The notes under the pieces are model-generated. The model worked only from the letters and a program-made list of their open reading frames with translations, made no database searches and was not told where the DNA came from. DNA of 39,671 bases from Bdellovibrionota bacterium (GTDB lineage: Bacteria > Bdellovibrionota > Bdellovibrionia > Bdellovibrionales > JAEYZS01), in contig CAUJDY010000016.1 in the NCBI GenBank assembly GCA_963169805.1, positions 1 through 39,671 on the forward strand, read 5' to 3'. A program made the translations under genes and the position numbers. Below, piece after piece: positions 19,015 to 28,695 of this stretch; positions within the stretch are counted from its first letter, which is position 1, and each line of letters opens with the position of its first letter.

Positions 19015-19845
19015 TTAAAATAAATTAAATTGTTTTGAATGAATCTTCTTAGATTCTGTATGGTCCAGGAAAACTTCTTCCTTAACATACTCCGTGTCTT
19101 TTGTATGGATCACAAAAAATGAATTTTCTGGATATTTGTTTTTAAGAATTAACATTGCTTTAAATATAAGCTCTAAATTTTTGGGATCATCATCTGACAT
19201 CCCAAAGCGGTGGTGTGGGTTGTATCCATACTGCTCCATAGCTTGCTCTACGGACTCAATAACGGCTTTCAATTTCAGCTCAGATACTGACAGCTCCTTA
19301 TCTTGCGCTAAGTTTTTTCGAGTTTCAGGGTGGCTCACAGGATAGATACTAAGATAGTTGGGATTCATTGGCAGGTGACCATTTTTAACAAGTAGAGAAA
19401 TGCCATCCTTGATGGTTTCAGGGTGATGACCACGAGCTGTAATCAAAGAAACAGGTCTCTGATTAAAAGCAGCATGATAAAAGCAATTCCAAGAGGGACC
19501 TCGCCAATCTTCAGCTTGTTTTAGAACGCTCTGTAAATCTTCAATAAACGGCTGTACATTGCCAACATCAACATCACGAAATCTTCTAAAAGTTCCTGTG
19601 CGATCGCAGAAGTTTATGCTGAAATCTCTAAAGATTCCATTCTGTCCAATAGCAGAATAATGGCGTGCAAGCTCAGCAGAGCTAATCACAAGCTCATCAT
19701 TTGTTTTCTTATGAAAAAGATAAATAGGGGTTGTTAGATGAAATACATTATCATCAAGATCAAAAAAGTAGAAGCTACGCCCACCTTTATCAAAGTTTCT
19801 ATCCGGTTCAGGCTCACGAGCTGTGATCAAATCCAATTGAGTCAT
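19015..19845 (-). CDS. HAD-superfamily-like hypothetical protein
   Basis: 'FYFFDLDDNVFHLT' (motif I-like), 'SLITARG' (motif II-like), 'RFGMSDDDPKNL' (motif IV-like). Confidence 0.6.
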   Translation of the reverse strand: MTQLDLITAREPEPDRNFDKGGRSFYFFDLDDNVFHLTTPIYLFHKKTNDELVISSAELARHYSAIGQNGIFRDFSINFCDRTGTFRRFRDVDVGNVQPFIEDLQSVLKQAEDWRGPSWNCFYHAAFNQRPVSLITARGHHPETIKDGISLLVKNGHLPMNPNYLSIYPVSHPETRKNLAQDKELSVSELKLKAVIESVEQAMEQYGYNPHHRFGMSDDDPKNLELIFKAMLILKNKYPENSFFVIHTKDTEYVKEEVFLDHTESKKIHSKQFNLF

Positions 19846-19922
19846 ACTGCGTTAATATGCTATAATTATTAGCTTTTTTCAATAAAATCTCATGCTCTAA
19901 AAACATCAATTATTTTAGATAT

Positions 19923-20037
19923 TTAAAGCTACCCAAGATGCTATTTACATCCCTTTGAGTCTCAGACAGTCCTCGCCAGTAGGCTGCGGAACTCGCTCAT
20001 AGGGATGTAATAGCATCTTGGTATCTCAAAAACTTTA
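19923..20037. repeat. Imperfect inverted-repeat intergenic element
   Basis: TACCCAAGATGCTATTTACATCCCT (19930-19954) pairs with AGGGATGTAATAGCATCTTGGTA (20001-20023) with two 1-nt bulges; outer TTTAAAG/CTTTAAA also paired; centre contains TGAGTCTCAGACAGTCCTCGCCAG...CTGCGGAACTCGCTCA. Confidence 0.85.
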
Positions 20038-20046
20038 AATTAATCC

Positions 20047-22698
20047 CTATTTTTTCGCTAGCTTTGCATTTTTTGAAGCTGCAGATCTACGAATGACTTT
20101 TGCAACTTGAAGTTGTTCCTCTTTAGAGACCTTCTTTCCGCCCTTGGAAGATTTCTTTTTATCAGAACCTTTTGCACCAATTAAATCCTTAGCCTGTTCA
20201 AGTGTAAAAGCTTGAGGATCTTGCCCCTCTGGTAAAGAAATGTTCTTTTTTCCAAACTTAATATAAGGCCCATACTTCCCAGATAAAATTTGGATTGGTG
20301 TTGAGTCAATTTTTCCCAAGTCTTTGACAACGGTTGATCTAGCGCCACGGCCTTTTTTAGGCTGAGCAAATAATTCCAATGATTTTTTTAAATCAAAAGA
20401 GAAAAAATCCTCTGTCTTTGGAATAGATCTGTAATCTCCATCGCAAACAACATACGGACCAAATCTTCCAATTCCTAATTTAATCTCATTTTTTGTTTTA
20501 GGATCCACACCTAAAGTTTTCGGAAGACTGAGTAGCACCAAAGCTTGATTAATATCAATTGTGTCTGGCTTCATATGAGCTGGAATTGACGTCCGCTTTG
20601 GTTTTGCATCTTCATCGGTTGAACTCTCGTTTTCGCCGAGCTGTACGTACGGACCATAACGGCCCGTTAAAATATAAATATTCAATCCTGTCTTTGGATC
20701 TTTTCCTAGAGCATCTGCTCCATTAATTTTTTGCTCTAAAAGTTCGTTTACAAACTCTTCTGTTACCTCAGATGGAGGCTTACTGTCAGGCAAAGTCACA
20801 CACTGTTCTTCTTTGCCAACCATCTTACAAACATAAGCACCATATTTTCCAACTTTAAAAGTAAGACTCTTAAGATTTGGAATTTCAATTTTTTTTGCAT
20901 CCTCTACATCAATTGTTTTTTCTCTTTTTTCAATCTGAGACTGAAGCCCCTCTTTTCCTAAATAAATAGACTTCAAATAGCTAATCCAATCCAAATCACC
21001 ATCTGCAATTTCATCCAGAGACTCTTCCATGTGAGACGTAAACTTTAGATCTACATAATCTGGAAAATATTTTGAAAGTAGCTTTGAAACAACAAGAGCT
21101 GTAAAGGTAGGTACAAGAGTATTTCCTACTCTTTGAGCATACCCTCTATCCGTAATTGTGCCGATAATCGATGCGTAGGTTGAAGGACGCCCAATACCTT
21201 CCTTTTCCATAACTTGAATCAATCCTGCCTCTGTAAATCGAGAAGGAGGTTTTGTTTCGTGCTCAGTCACTTTAGCTGCCTTTAAATCAATCATTTCTCC
21301 TGCTTTGAGAACTGGCAACACACCATCATCATCATTTTTATCATCTGAAGATTCTTCGTAAACCTTTAAGAAACCTGCAAATTCAATAATAGTCCCAGAG
21401 GATGCAAAAACAGAGTCCCCTACGGATAACTTAACAGATACTTGTCTTTGCTGAGAAGATGCCATCTGAGTTGCCAAAGTTCTTTTCCAAATGAGATCAT
21501 AGAGTTTTAGTAAATCGCCTTTGAGGTCTGTCTCATCAGGAGCAGCAAACTGAGCTCCCGCTGGACGAATCGCTTCGTGAGCTTCTTGAGCCCCCTTTAC
21601 TTTCTTACCTTGAAATGTCCTAATATTCTTAGAAAGAAACTTATCTCCATATAAGTCCTTTACCGAACTTCGAGCTGCTTTGATCGCTTGTTCTGACAGG
21701 TTTACAGAGTCCGTTCTCATGTACGTTATGTAACCTTGTTCGTAAAGCTGCTGAGCAAATCTCATTGTTTGCTTAGAAGCCCATCCAAATTTTCTTGAAG
21801 CATCTTGCTGTAGTGTTGATGTAATGAATGGCGGATAGGGTTCACGTGTAATCGGGCGCTCATCAACACTGTCAACTTTTAGCTTTTTTCCTTTGATGTT
21901 CCTTACAATTTCATCTGCTGTTTTTTTATCTAAAAGAAGCGTCTGCTTTCTTTTATCTGCTGGAATCTCACCAGTTTCCTGATCAAAATCTTTACCTGTT
22001 GCGACTCGTAAATCTTTGTGAGTATGAAGTCTAGATTCAAATGGTTGAGAACCTTTGGTTAACTCTGCATCGACCCCACAATAAATTGCTTTCTTAAACT
22101 TAAATCGTTGAAGCTCACGTTCACAAACTAACCTTAAAGCAACACTCTGAACTCGTCCGGCAGAAAGTCCATACGAAATCTTCTTCCACAATAATGGAGA
22201 CAAAGAAAAACCCACCAAACGATCTAAGATTCGTCTCGCTTCCTGGGCATGAACTAAATTATCATCAATTTTACGAGTCTTCTCTAAAGACTCTAAAATG
22301 GCTTCTTTTGTAATCTCATGAAACACCATTCGCTTAACCGGAACTTTAGGTTTCAACACTTCCATTAAGTGCCATGAAATACTCTCTCCCTCTCTATCTT
22401 CATCCGTCGCGAGGTAGAGTTCATCAGCATCTTCGAGTTTATCTTTGAGAGCAGAGACAACCTTCTTTTTATCATTTGGAATACAATAAAGAGGTTCAAA
22501 GTCATTCTCAACATCAACTCCAAGACGTGCCCACTTTTGTTTTTTGTATTTTTCAGGGACCTCTTTAGCCGATTTTGGAAGGTCACGAATGTGCCCCATA
22601 CATGACTCGATTATAAAATCTTTACCGAGAAACTTCTTAATTGTTTTAGCTTTTGTAGGAGACTCAACTATCACTAACTTCTTTTTCGCTGCCGCCAT
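20047..22698 (-). CDS. topA: DNA topoisomerase I
   Basis: 'KLVIVESPTKAKTIKKFLG', 'LATDEDREGESISWHL', 'GYITYMRTDSVNLS', C-terminal topo repeats and Lys-rich tail. Confidence 0.96.
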   Translation of the reverse strand: MAAAKKKLVIVESPTKAKTIKKFLGKDFIIESCMGHIRDLPKSAKEVPEKYKKQKWARLGVDVENDFEPLYCIPNDKKKVVSALKDKLEDADELYLATDEDREGESISWHLMEVLKPKVPVKRMVFHEITKEAILESLEKTRKIDDNLVHAQEARRILDRLVGFSLSPLLWKKISYGLSAGRVQSVALRLVCERELQRFKFKKAIYCGVDAELTKGSQPFESRLHTHKDLRVATGKDFDQETGEIPADKRKQTLLLDKKTADEIVRNIKGKKLKVDSVDERPITREPYPPFITSTLQQDASRKFGWASKQTMRFAQQLYEQGYITYMRTDSVNLSEQAIKAARSSVKDLYGDKFLSKNIRTFQGKKVKGAQEAHEAIRPAGAQFAAPDETDLKGDLLKLYDLIWKRTLATQMASSQQRQVSVKLSVGDSVFASSGTIIEFAGFLKVYEESSDDKNDDDGVLPVLKAGEMIDLKAAKVTEHETKPPSRFTEAGLIQVMEKEGIGRPSTYASIIGTITDRGYAQRVGNTLVPTFTALVVSKLLSKYFPDYVDLKFTSHMEESLDEIADGDLDWISYLKSIYLGKEGLQSQIEKREKTIDVEDAKKIEIPNLKSLTFKVGKYGAYVCKMVGKEEQCVTLPDSKPPSEVTEEFVNELLEQKINGADALGKDPKTGLNIYILTGRYGPYVQLGENESSTDEDAKPKRTSIPAHMKPDTIDINQALVLLSLPKTLGVDPKTKNEIKLGIGRFGPYVVCDGDYRSIPKTEDFFSFDLKKSLELFAQPKKGRGARSTVVKDLGKIDSTPIQILSGKYGPYIKFGKKNISLPEGQDPQAFTLEQAKDLIGAKGSDKKKSSKGGKKVSKEEQLQVAKVIRRSAASKNAKLAKK

Positions 22699-22840
22699 GA
22701 TTTCCCTTTTGACTATATATATTGGGGTATTTCCTTTTTAGAAAATGTGGGATGAGAGGCGTTATTGACAAGCATAATTTTCGATACTGCGCATAAAAAA
22801 TCAAATTGTGCATTTCAAAAAACGTTGTCATACTCACCAC

Positions 22841-23614
22841 ATGAAGAATGTAAGTCACTTGAATTGTTCAGATATTAAGTTTGTGTTTACAGATATAGAC
22901 GACACTATTACCCACCATGGAAAATTGCCAAAAGAATCTTATGAGGCCCTTTGGAATCTTCATGAAAGAGGTTTCATTGTTGTACCAATCACTGGAAGAC
23001 CCGCTGGCTGGTGCGAAATGATAGCTCGGTTTTGGCCTGTATATGCTGTTATCGGAGAAAATGGCGCCTTCTACTTTAAGTATGATGGAAAAATGAAAAG
23101 AGTCTTCCAACAAACACAAGCACAAATAAAATTGAATCGAAAAAAATTGGACTCACTCCAAAAAGAAATACTAAAGAAAGTAAAAGGATCGGCTATTTCG
23201 TCAGATCAGTTTTGTCGAATATTCGATCTTGCAATTGATTTCTGTGAAGATGTAAAACCCCTGTCTCAAGATAAAATTCAAAAAATAGTAGAGCTGTTTG
23301 AAAATAGAGGCGCAGTTGCCAAAGTAAGCTCTATTCATGTGAATGGTTGGTTTGGAAAATTTGATAAACTCAGCATGTGCCATAAGTTTATGAAAAAGGA
23401 GTTTAATTTAGATATCAAAAAAGATAACTCTAACTGTATTTTTGTTGGTGACTCACCAAACGATGAACCGATGTTTGAATTTTTCAAAAATTCAATTGCA
23501 GTTAAAAATATTGAGAATTTTTTAAGACAACTGAAGCACAAACCTCAGTTTATTACAGATTACGAATCTGCAAAGGGATTCTCTCAGGTGAGTTCACTCT
23601 TATGCAAAAAATAA
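22841..23614 (+). CDS. HAD-IIB family hydrolase
   Basis: 'FTDIDDTITHHG', 'VPITGRPAGW', 'CIFVGDSPNDEPMF'. ATG at 22841 preferred over the upstream GTG at 22808. Confidence 0.85.
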   Translation: MKNVSHLNCSDIKFVFTDIDDTITHHGKLPKESYEALWNLHERGFIVVPITGRPAGWCEMIARFWPVYAVIGENGAFYFKYDGKMKRVFQQTQAQIKLNRKKLDSLQKEILKKVKGSAISSDQFCRIFDLAIDFCEDVKPLSQDKIQKIVELFENRGAVAKVSSIHVNGWFGKFDKLSMCHKFMKKEFNLDIKKDNSNCIFVGDSPNDEPMFEFFKNSIAVKNIENFLRQLKHKPQFITDYESAKGFSQVSSLLCKK

Positions 23615-23632
23615 GATTTAGTTTTTGTTAAT

Positions 23633-24289
23633 TTAGTGACAGCTCTCTGTAGCTTGAATCAAGCTAAGTTGTTCCTCTGTCTTTTCTCTAAAATGAATAG
23701 CAGCCTCTAAGCTCCCATAATTTTCAAATTCAATAATAAAATCAGTGACCGTGGGGGTAATTGCAAAACGCGCAAGTTGACGTCCATAACAAGTTGCAGA
23801 TATCCAAATATTGGTCGTACAAATACCATTTGAATCATAGCCAAAACAATGAAACGACCCACAATCTCCTGGCAACACACAACTATTATTGCGTATCCCT
23901 TCATACGTACCTAGAGTCTGAGTTTTACGATAGCCAATAATACCTGAATTTTGTTGAGCAACATTTGGCGTATAATAAAAAATCGGATCGCCTTTAGTGC
24001 TTTTTTCAATAAATCGACGCTCAAGATTTTCAAAAGCATCTTTTGGAATTTCAATATTAATAACTTGATCTTTGTATGTTATCTCAATATTCGCATTTGA
24101 CAGCCAACCTGGCTCTGTGAGTTTTGCATACACTAAGGATCCATTTTTCAACGAAATCAAATTCGAGCTGTCTGTAGATCTTAGGATAAATTCAGATTTG
24201 TAGAGCCTAACATGCCCCTCGTAAGGTTCATCTTTACAGCCCAATAAACTTATTATTAATAAGCAAAGAGTTAACTTCAAATAATTCAT
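23633..24289 (-). CDS. Hypothetical lipoprotein
   Basis: Start MNYLKLTLCLLIISLLGC: signal peptide and lipobox; Cys-rich C-terminal half; no known family recognised. Confidence 0.6.
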   Translation of the reverse strand: MNYLKLTLCLLIISLLGCKDEPYEGHVRLYKSEFILRSTDSSNLISLKNGSLVYAKLTEPGWLSNANIEITYKDQVINIEIPKDAFENLERRFIEKSTKGDPIFYYTPNVAQQNSGIIGYRKTQTLGTYEGIRNNSCVLPGDCGSFHCFGYDSNGICTTNIWISATCYGRQLARFAITPTVTDFIIEFENYGSLEAAIHFREKTEEQLSLIQATESCH

Positions 24290-24563
24290 TAAGCGTACCC
24301 TCATATAATTTGGTAGCTGCCCAGCTCCTCAGACATTCTTTTGTTTAGCACTTGAAAGCGTAATATCATGGATCACAATACATTCAGAAAAAAACAACTT
24401 TATTTGTAAAAAATTATCACCCAAATTTCCCTTCATAATCCCATTATTGAATAGGAGGAGAGCCAAAAATACTTCATAAAAATAATCAATCCATCTTATA
24501 AAAAACTCTGACTGGAAAAATAAACCCGCCCCCTCTATACCTAATCTAGCAAGCGGGGATTTC

Positions 24564-25379
24564 GTGGGGAATAAACATCTTTTTTTAGTCGTTCTAATGT
24601 TGCTCTTTAACTACCTCAGTTTAAATGCAAATGCATATAATCAACTTCGTATTGTTTCTCATTTCAATTGCAGTTTTATAGACAAAGACTTCTGTAAACT
24701 TATAGAGACAAAACCTTTTTCTAACGAGGAATACTATTTAATTGCGTCAGAATTGAATAATCTCCAACAAAAAGGACTTTCACATCTTCTGAACCAAGTC
24801 TCCAGTAACGGAACAACAGAAATTCTTCGAGCGACATATGGATTTACGCTTGGATTGAGTTTGACTGAACCACTTGTCAGACAAAGCAATCACTTCGCAT
24901 TTCATGACTCAAGAAAAGGGTGGATTGTGCTTCTTGATTTATTCTTCAATCATCCTGTAAAGCAAGATCCGCTTTCTAATGTTCCATTAAAATCTATTAT
25001 TTTTCTACACGAACTCGTTCATGCATTCGACTCATTTCAACAGCTTTCAAGAAATCCAAATTTTTTAAGCTGGGCTGGATTTTCTCTAGAAGGGCCCGTC
25101 CATGAGTACATCCAAGTTTCAAGACAAGACAAGGAGGCCATGATTGGGGAGATCATTACGCTTAAAGAGCAAAACTTGCATTACGAAGCTGATGCAAGAG
25201 AAAGACTATTAGCAACTCAGCACCATATACCACGTCTTTACAGCATGAAATCTCCTGAAGAAGCTTTAGCTGACCTTACGGCATATTTGTTCTATGAACC
25301 CTATTCAATTTCTTATATAAAACCAGAAATTGTTAAGTACATCGATACTAACATTCTACATGGGGCTAGAAACTACTAG
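24564..25379 (+). CDS. Putative secreted zinc metalloprotease (HExxH)
   Basis: N-terminal signal-like hydrophobic stretch; 'IFLHELVHAFDSF' HExxH; downstream 'SPEEALADLTAYLF' candidate third Glu ligand. GTG start as given by ORF track. Confidence 0.6.
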   Translation: MGNKHLFLVVLMLLFNYLSLNANAYNQLRIVSHFNCSFIDKDFCKLIETKPFSNEEYYLIASELNNLQQKGLSHLLNQVSSNGTTEILRATYGFTLGLSLTEPLVRQSNHFAFHDSRKGWIVLLDLFFNHPVKQDPLSNVPLKSIIFLHELVHAFDSFQQLSRNPNFLSWAGFSLEGPVHEYIQVSRQDKEAMIGEIITLKEQNLHYEADARERLLATQHHIPRLYSMKSPEEALADLTAYLFYEPYSISYIKPEIVKYIDTNILHGARNY

Positions 25380-25399
25380 CCCCGAATATTTATTTTTTA
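25362..25399 (+). terminator. Intrinsic terminator overlapping the stop codon of the HExxH gene
   Basis: GGGGCTAG-AAACTA-CTAGCCCC perfect 8-bp stem followed by GAATATTTATTTTTT. Confidence 0.85.
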
Positions 25400-27774
25400 G
25401 GAGTCGTTTTAAGATCGGCAAGTGCCGCAAAGGGATTATTAAATACCGGCTTAGGTTTTGGTGCAGGACGATCATTCCTTTGGAATCCCTTTTGGCCACC
25501 GGAAGGACGCGCTCCTAGCTTACCATCTCTAGGTTTAAAGCTCTTTGACGGCTGTTTATTTTGCTGAGGAGGCCTCTCAACTCTGGCAGGGCGTTCAGCC
25601 CTAGCAGGCGCCTCTGTTAGTTTCATAGTCAAAAATATTTGATTTTTTTCTAGATCAATTTTCAAAACTTTAACTTCAACCTGATCACCAGGTGATACGA
25701 CTTTTCTTGGATCGTCCACGAATTGATGCGTCAGTTGTGAAATATGAACCAACCCATCCTGATGAACACCTATATCCACAAAGGCCCCAAAATTTGTAAC
25801 ATTCGTAACAATTCCAGGGCAGATCATATTTTCCTTAAGATCTTTAACCTCAAAGATGTCATCTCTGTATGAAAATACCTTAAATGGATCTCGCGGATCA
25901 CGGCCAGGCTTTTCAAGCTCTTTAATAATGTCATCAAAAGTGTACTGCCCCACAAGTTCTGCCCATTTTGTGCGAAGTGAAACAAGTTTCTTTGCACCGT
26001 CCCCAATCAAACTAGACACGGTTCCACCTAACTCCTGAGCCATCTCTCGAACGGCAGAATATCTCTCCGGGTGAATTCCTGTTTGATCAAGAACATGCAC
26101 TCCACCTTGAATTCTCAAAAATCCAGCAGCTTGCTCATAAACTTTTGTAGAAAAATTAGATACTTTTAAAAGTTCGGATCGATCTTTAAATAATCCATTT
26201 GTATTTCTATGAGTTACTATATTTTTAGCAATTGCAGGACCAATTCCAGATACAAACTGAAGTAAGTATGGCGAAGCCGTATTCACATCAACACCCACAG
26301 TGTTCACACAAGACTCTACAACAGACCCAAGAGCTTTCTCAAGTCGTGTTGGGGTGACATCGTGCTGATATTGTCCTACACCAATTGATTTTGGATCAAT
26401 CTTCACAAGTTCAGAAAGAGGGTCTTGTAAGCGTCTCGCAATAGAAATTGCGCCACGAACTGTAATATCTAATTCAGGGAACTCTTCTCTTGCTATTTCA
26501 CTTGCAGAATAAACAGAAGCACCGGACTCATTCACCATAACAACAGGAACTTTTGAATCTAACTTAGTAAGAATTTTCTTAATAAAAATCTCAGTTTCTC
26601 TACCTGCAGTTCCATTTCCTACGGCAATCGCATCTAATTTCACACTTTTGAGGAGCTCAGAAAACAGTTTCTCGGCATTTGACTCTGCATTTGCTCCAAG
26701 GATGTCCATTATTGTATGAGAAATATACTTTCCAGTCAGGTCTACAAGTGCAACCTTTGATCCTGTTTTTAAACCAGGATCAATTCCCAAAACACATTTT
26801 GCTCCAAATGGAGATGCTAATAAAATCTTTCTAACATTTTCAGCAAACACCTCTATCGCATGAAGATCTGATGTGTCCTTAAGCTTCTTGTGTATTTCAT
26901 TTGAAATTGACGGCATAACATGAATATCCAAAGCATTTTTAGCCATCTCTTCAAGAAATGGACGAGCTTGGTTTTTGGTAGATACACTAAAATCAACAAA
27001 ATGCTTTAGCATTTGATCGTAGTCACCTTCTATCGTAAGGGTGAGCTCTGCCTCATTCCATCCGCGTCTCATTGCCATGTATCTGTAAGATACTTTTTGA
27101 GTCAGAAGCTTTTGTATTCCTTCTTGAAAATCCGCGTACATATCATATTTTGAATTTGCTTTGAACTGCTTGCCCTTTTTACTAACAACACGTCCTTTTT
27201 CCATAAGGTGATCACGAACAAAAGTTCTAAGCCCCTGATCATTTGTAAGCTTCTCAATTAAGATTGCCTCGGCTCCTTTTAGAACCTCTTGATAAGTAGC
27301 ATACTGGTGCTCAACATTTAAAAAATCTTTAGCTTTTACTTCAAGGGCCATTGCGTCTTGCAATTTGCCAGAACCAAGCTCCCAAATCCAATTTGCAAAT
27401 GGTTCAATACCCGCTTCGCGAGCCATCTTTGCTTTCGTTTTTCTTTTCTTTTTGTACGGGCGATACAACTCCTCAAGTTCATCAATATCAGAAGTCGTTA
27501 TGAGCCGATTTTTAAGTTCATCCGTTAGGTTACCTTGAGCCTCAATCTCTTTTACAACAAAAGCTTGTCTTGCAATCAACTCATTATAACTTTCATGAGT
27601 TTCAATGACGTCTCGAATTTGCACTTCATCAAGATTGCCTGTTTTTTCTTTACGATAGCGTGCTATGAAAGGGACAGTACCTCCTTGCTTATGCAGCTCT
27701 AGAACTGCCTGAACAGAATGCGAGGAAATTTTTGGTAAATGCGACTTGAAGTATGATTCCAGGGTTACTGCCAT
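25390..27774 (-). CDS. tex: Tex family RNA-binding transcriptional accessory protein
   Basis: 'VPFIARYRKEKTGNLDEVQIRD', 'VLGIDPGLKTGSKVALVD', 'YQHDV', C-terminal S1 'GIVTNVTNFGAFVDIGVHQDGLVHISQL'. Confidence 0.95.
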   Translation of the reverse strand: MAVTLESYFKSHLPKISSHSVQAVLELHKQGGTVPFIARYRKEKTGNLDEVQIRDVIETHESYNELIARQAFVVKEIEAQGNLTDELKNRLITTSDIDELEELYRPYKKKRKTKAKMAREAGIEPFANWIWELGSGKLQDAMALEVKAKDFLNVEHQYATYQEVLKGAEAILIEKLTNDQGLRTFVRDHLMEKGRVVSKKGKQFKANSKYDMYADFQEGIQKLLTQKVSYRYMAMRRGWNEAELTLTIEGDYDQMLKHFVDFSVSTKNQARPFLEEMAKNALDIHVMPSISNEIHKKLKDTSDLHAIEVFAENVRKILLASPFGAKCVLGIDPGLKTGSKVALVDLTGKYISHTIMDILGANAESNAEKLFSELLKSVKLDAIAVGNGTAGRETEIFIKKILTKLDSKVPVVMVNESGASVYSASEIAREEFPELDITVRGAISIARRLQDPLSELVKIDPKSIGVGQYQHDVTPTRLEKALGSVVESCVNTVGVDVNTASPYLLQFVSGIGPAIAKNIVTHRNTNGLFKDRSELLKVSNFSTKVYEQAAGFLRIQGGVHVLDQTGIHPERYSAVREMAQELGGTVSSLIGDGAKKLVSLRTKWAELVGQYTFDDIIKELEKPGRDPRDPFKVFSYRDDIFEVKDLKENMICPGIVTNVTNFGAFVDIGVHQDGLVHISQLTHQFVDDPRKVVSPGDQVEVKVLKIDLEKNQIFLTMKLTEAPARAERPARVERPPQQNKQPSKSFKPRDGKLGARPSGGQKGFQRNDRPAPKPKPVFNNPFAALADLKTTPKK

Positions 27775-27856
27775 ATCGTTCTATCTCTCCTATTGAGTAA
27801 GTAATTTCTCCTTTATAATCAAAGTCTTGCCCGAATAGAACAGGCTTTTTTACTTA

Positions 27857-27885
27857 TTGACAAAACGAGTAAAAAATCGTTTTAT
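27857..27885 (+). promoter_or_regulatory. Candidate sigma70-type promoter for infA
   Basis: TTGACA (27857-27862), 17-nt spacer, TTTTAT (27880-27885); predicted +1 about 27891-27893. Confidence 0.5.
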
Positions 27886-27892
27886 TGCCCGC

Positions 27893-28111
27893 ATGGCAAG
27901 AGATGATTTAGCACAAATTGAAGGTAAGGTTGTGGACGCTGGAGCTGGCGGTCTTTATAAGGTCGAGCTCGATAACGGCATGACAATCAGTACAAAACTT
28001 TGCGGAAAAATGAGACGATTTAACATTCGCGTTGTCGTTGGTGACAAAGTAACTGTTGGCGTATCACCCTACGATCCAACTCACGGACTTATTTTATTCA
28101 GACACAAGTAA
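27893..28111 (+). CDS. infA: Translation initiation factor IF-1
   Basis: 'IEGKVVDAGAGGLYKVELDNGMTISTKLCGKMRRFNIRVVVGDKVTVGVSPYDPTHGLILFRHK'; ATG at 27893, the ORF-track start at 27857 is the promoter -35. Confidence 0.93.
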   Translation: MARDDLAQIEGKVVDAGAGGLYKVELDNGMTISTKLCGKMRRFNIRVVVGDKVTVGVSPYDPTHGLILFRHK

Positions 28112-28116
28112 AACTG

Positions 28117-28566
28117 TCAGGTATTCTTGTAATTCACAATTAACGTTTTTAGACCTACTTCGAATAAAACATCGATGTAGTTATCACGTCTTTGAACAAC
28201 CACACCCCAACCATGAATTTTGTGTTGTAAAGGTGTTTTCACGTCAAAATTTCCACTCATAATATAATTTTCTGGAGCCTTGTCTGCGAATTGCTTTTGA
28301 AATTTGAGCCACTTTTTATAGTTATCAAGCTGCTCTTCAGAGAAATTTTTAGTATCAGGTCTTGGCTTTTCTAAAGCTGTAGCAGAGGTTTCTTGAACCA
28401 ATGTCTTTTTTTTCTGCTTCTCAGATACTTGCAGTGTGACTTTTTCGAGTTGCACTGTTTTGGTCACAACAAGTTTCTTTCCAGCTTTTTTAATGATTGG
28501 CTTTGACACAGCTTTTTTAACAGATTTTGTTTTAGTTACGGCTATTTTCTTCTTTTTCTTTTGCAT
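28117..28566 (-). CDS. Hypothetical protein: basic N-terminal tail + PcrA/UvrD-type C-terminal Tudor-like domain
   Basis: N-term 'MQKKKKKIAVTKTKSVKKAVSKPIIKKAGKK'; C-term 'TPLQHKIHGWGVVVQRRDNYIDVLFEVGLKTLIVNYKN' resembles UvrD/PcrA C-terminus '..VRHAKFGEGTIV....VAFQGQGIKWLVAAYA'. Confidence 0.55.
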   Translation of the reverse strand: MQKKKKKIAVTKTKSVKKAVSKPIIKKAGKKLVVTKTVQLEKVTLQVSEKQKKKTLVQETSATALEKPRPDTKNFSEEQLDNYKKWLKFQKQFADKAPENYIMSGNFDVKTPLQHKIHGWGVVVQRRDNYIDVLFEVGLKTLIVNYKNT

Positions 28567-28695
28567 ATTTCCCCCGATTACTCATACCTGTTTAAGAGAC
28601 GATCAGTAGTAGACTTCCACAAGAACAACGAGTACAAAAAGAATATGCAGCATACGCCTCGACAGGTATTAAGATTTAATTAAGAAGGAAGAAGA

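Noticed and set aside
27812-27852. GCCC...GGC + T-run near 27830-27850 as a terminator
   Set aside because: Stem is only ~3 bp and the position lies between divergent tex and infA, where a terminator is not expected.
28520-28566. A-rich AAGAAAAAGAAAAAG tract as a slippage/recoding site
   Set aside because: It simply encodes the Lys-rich N-terminus in the only sensible frame; no alternative frame product is apparent.
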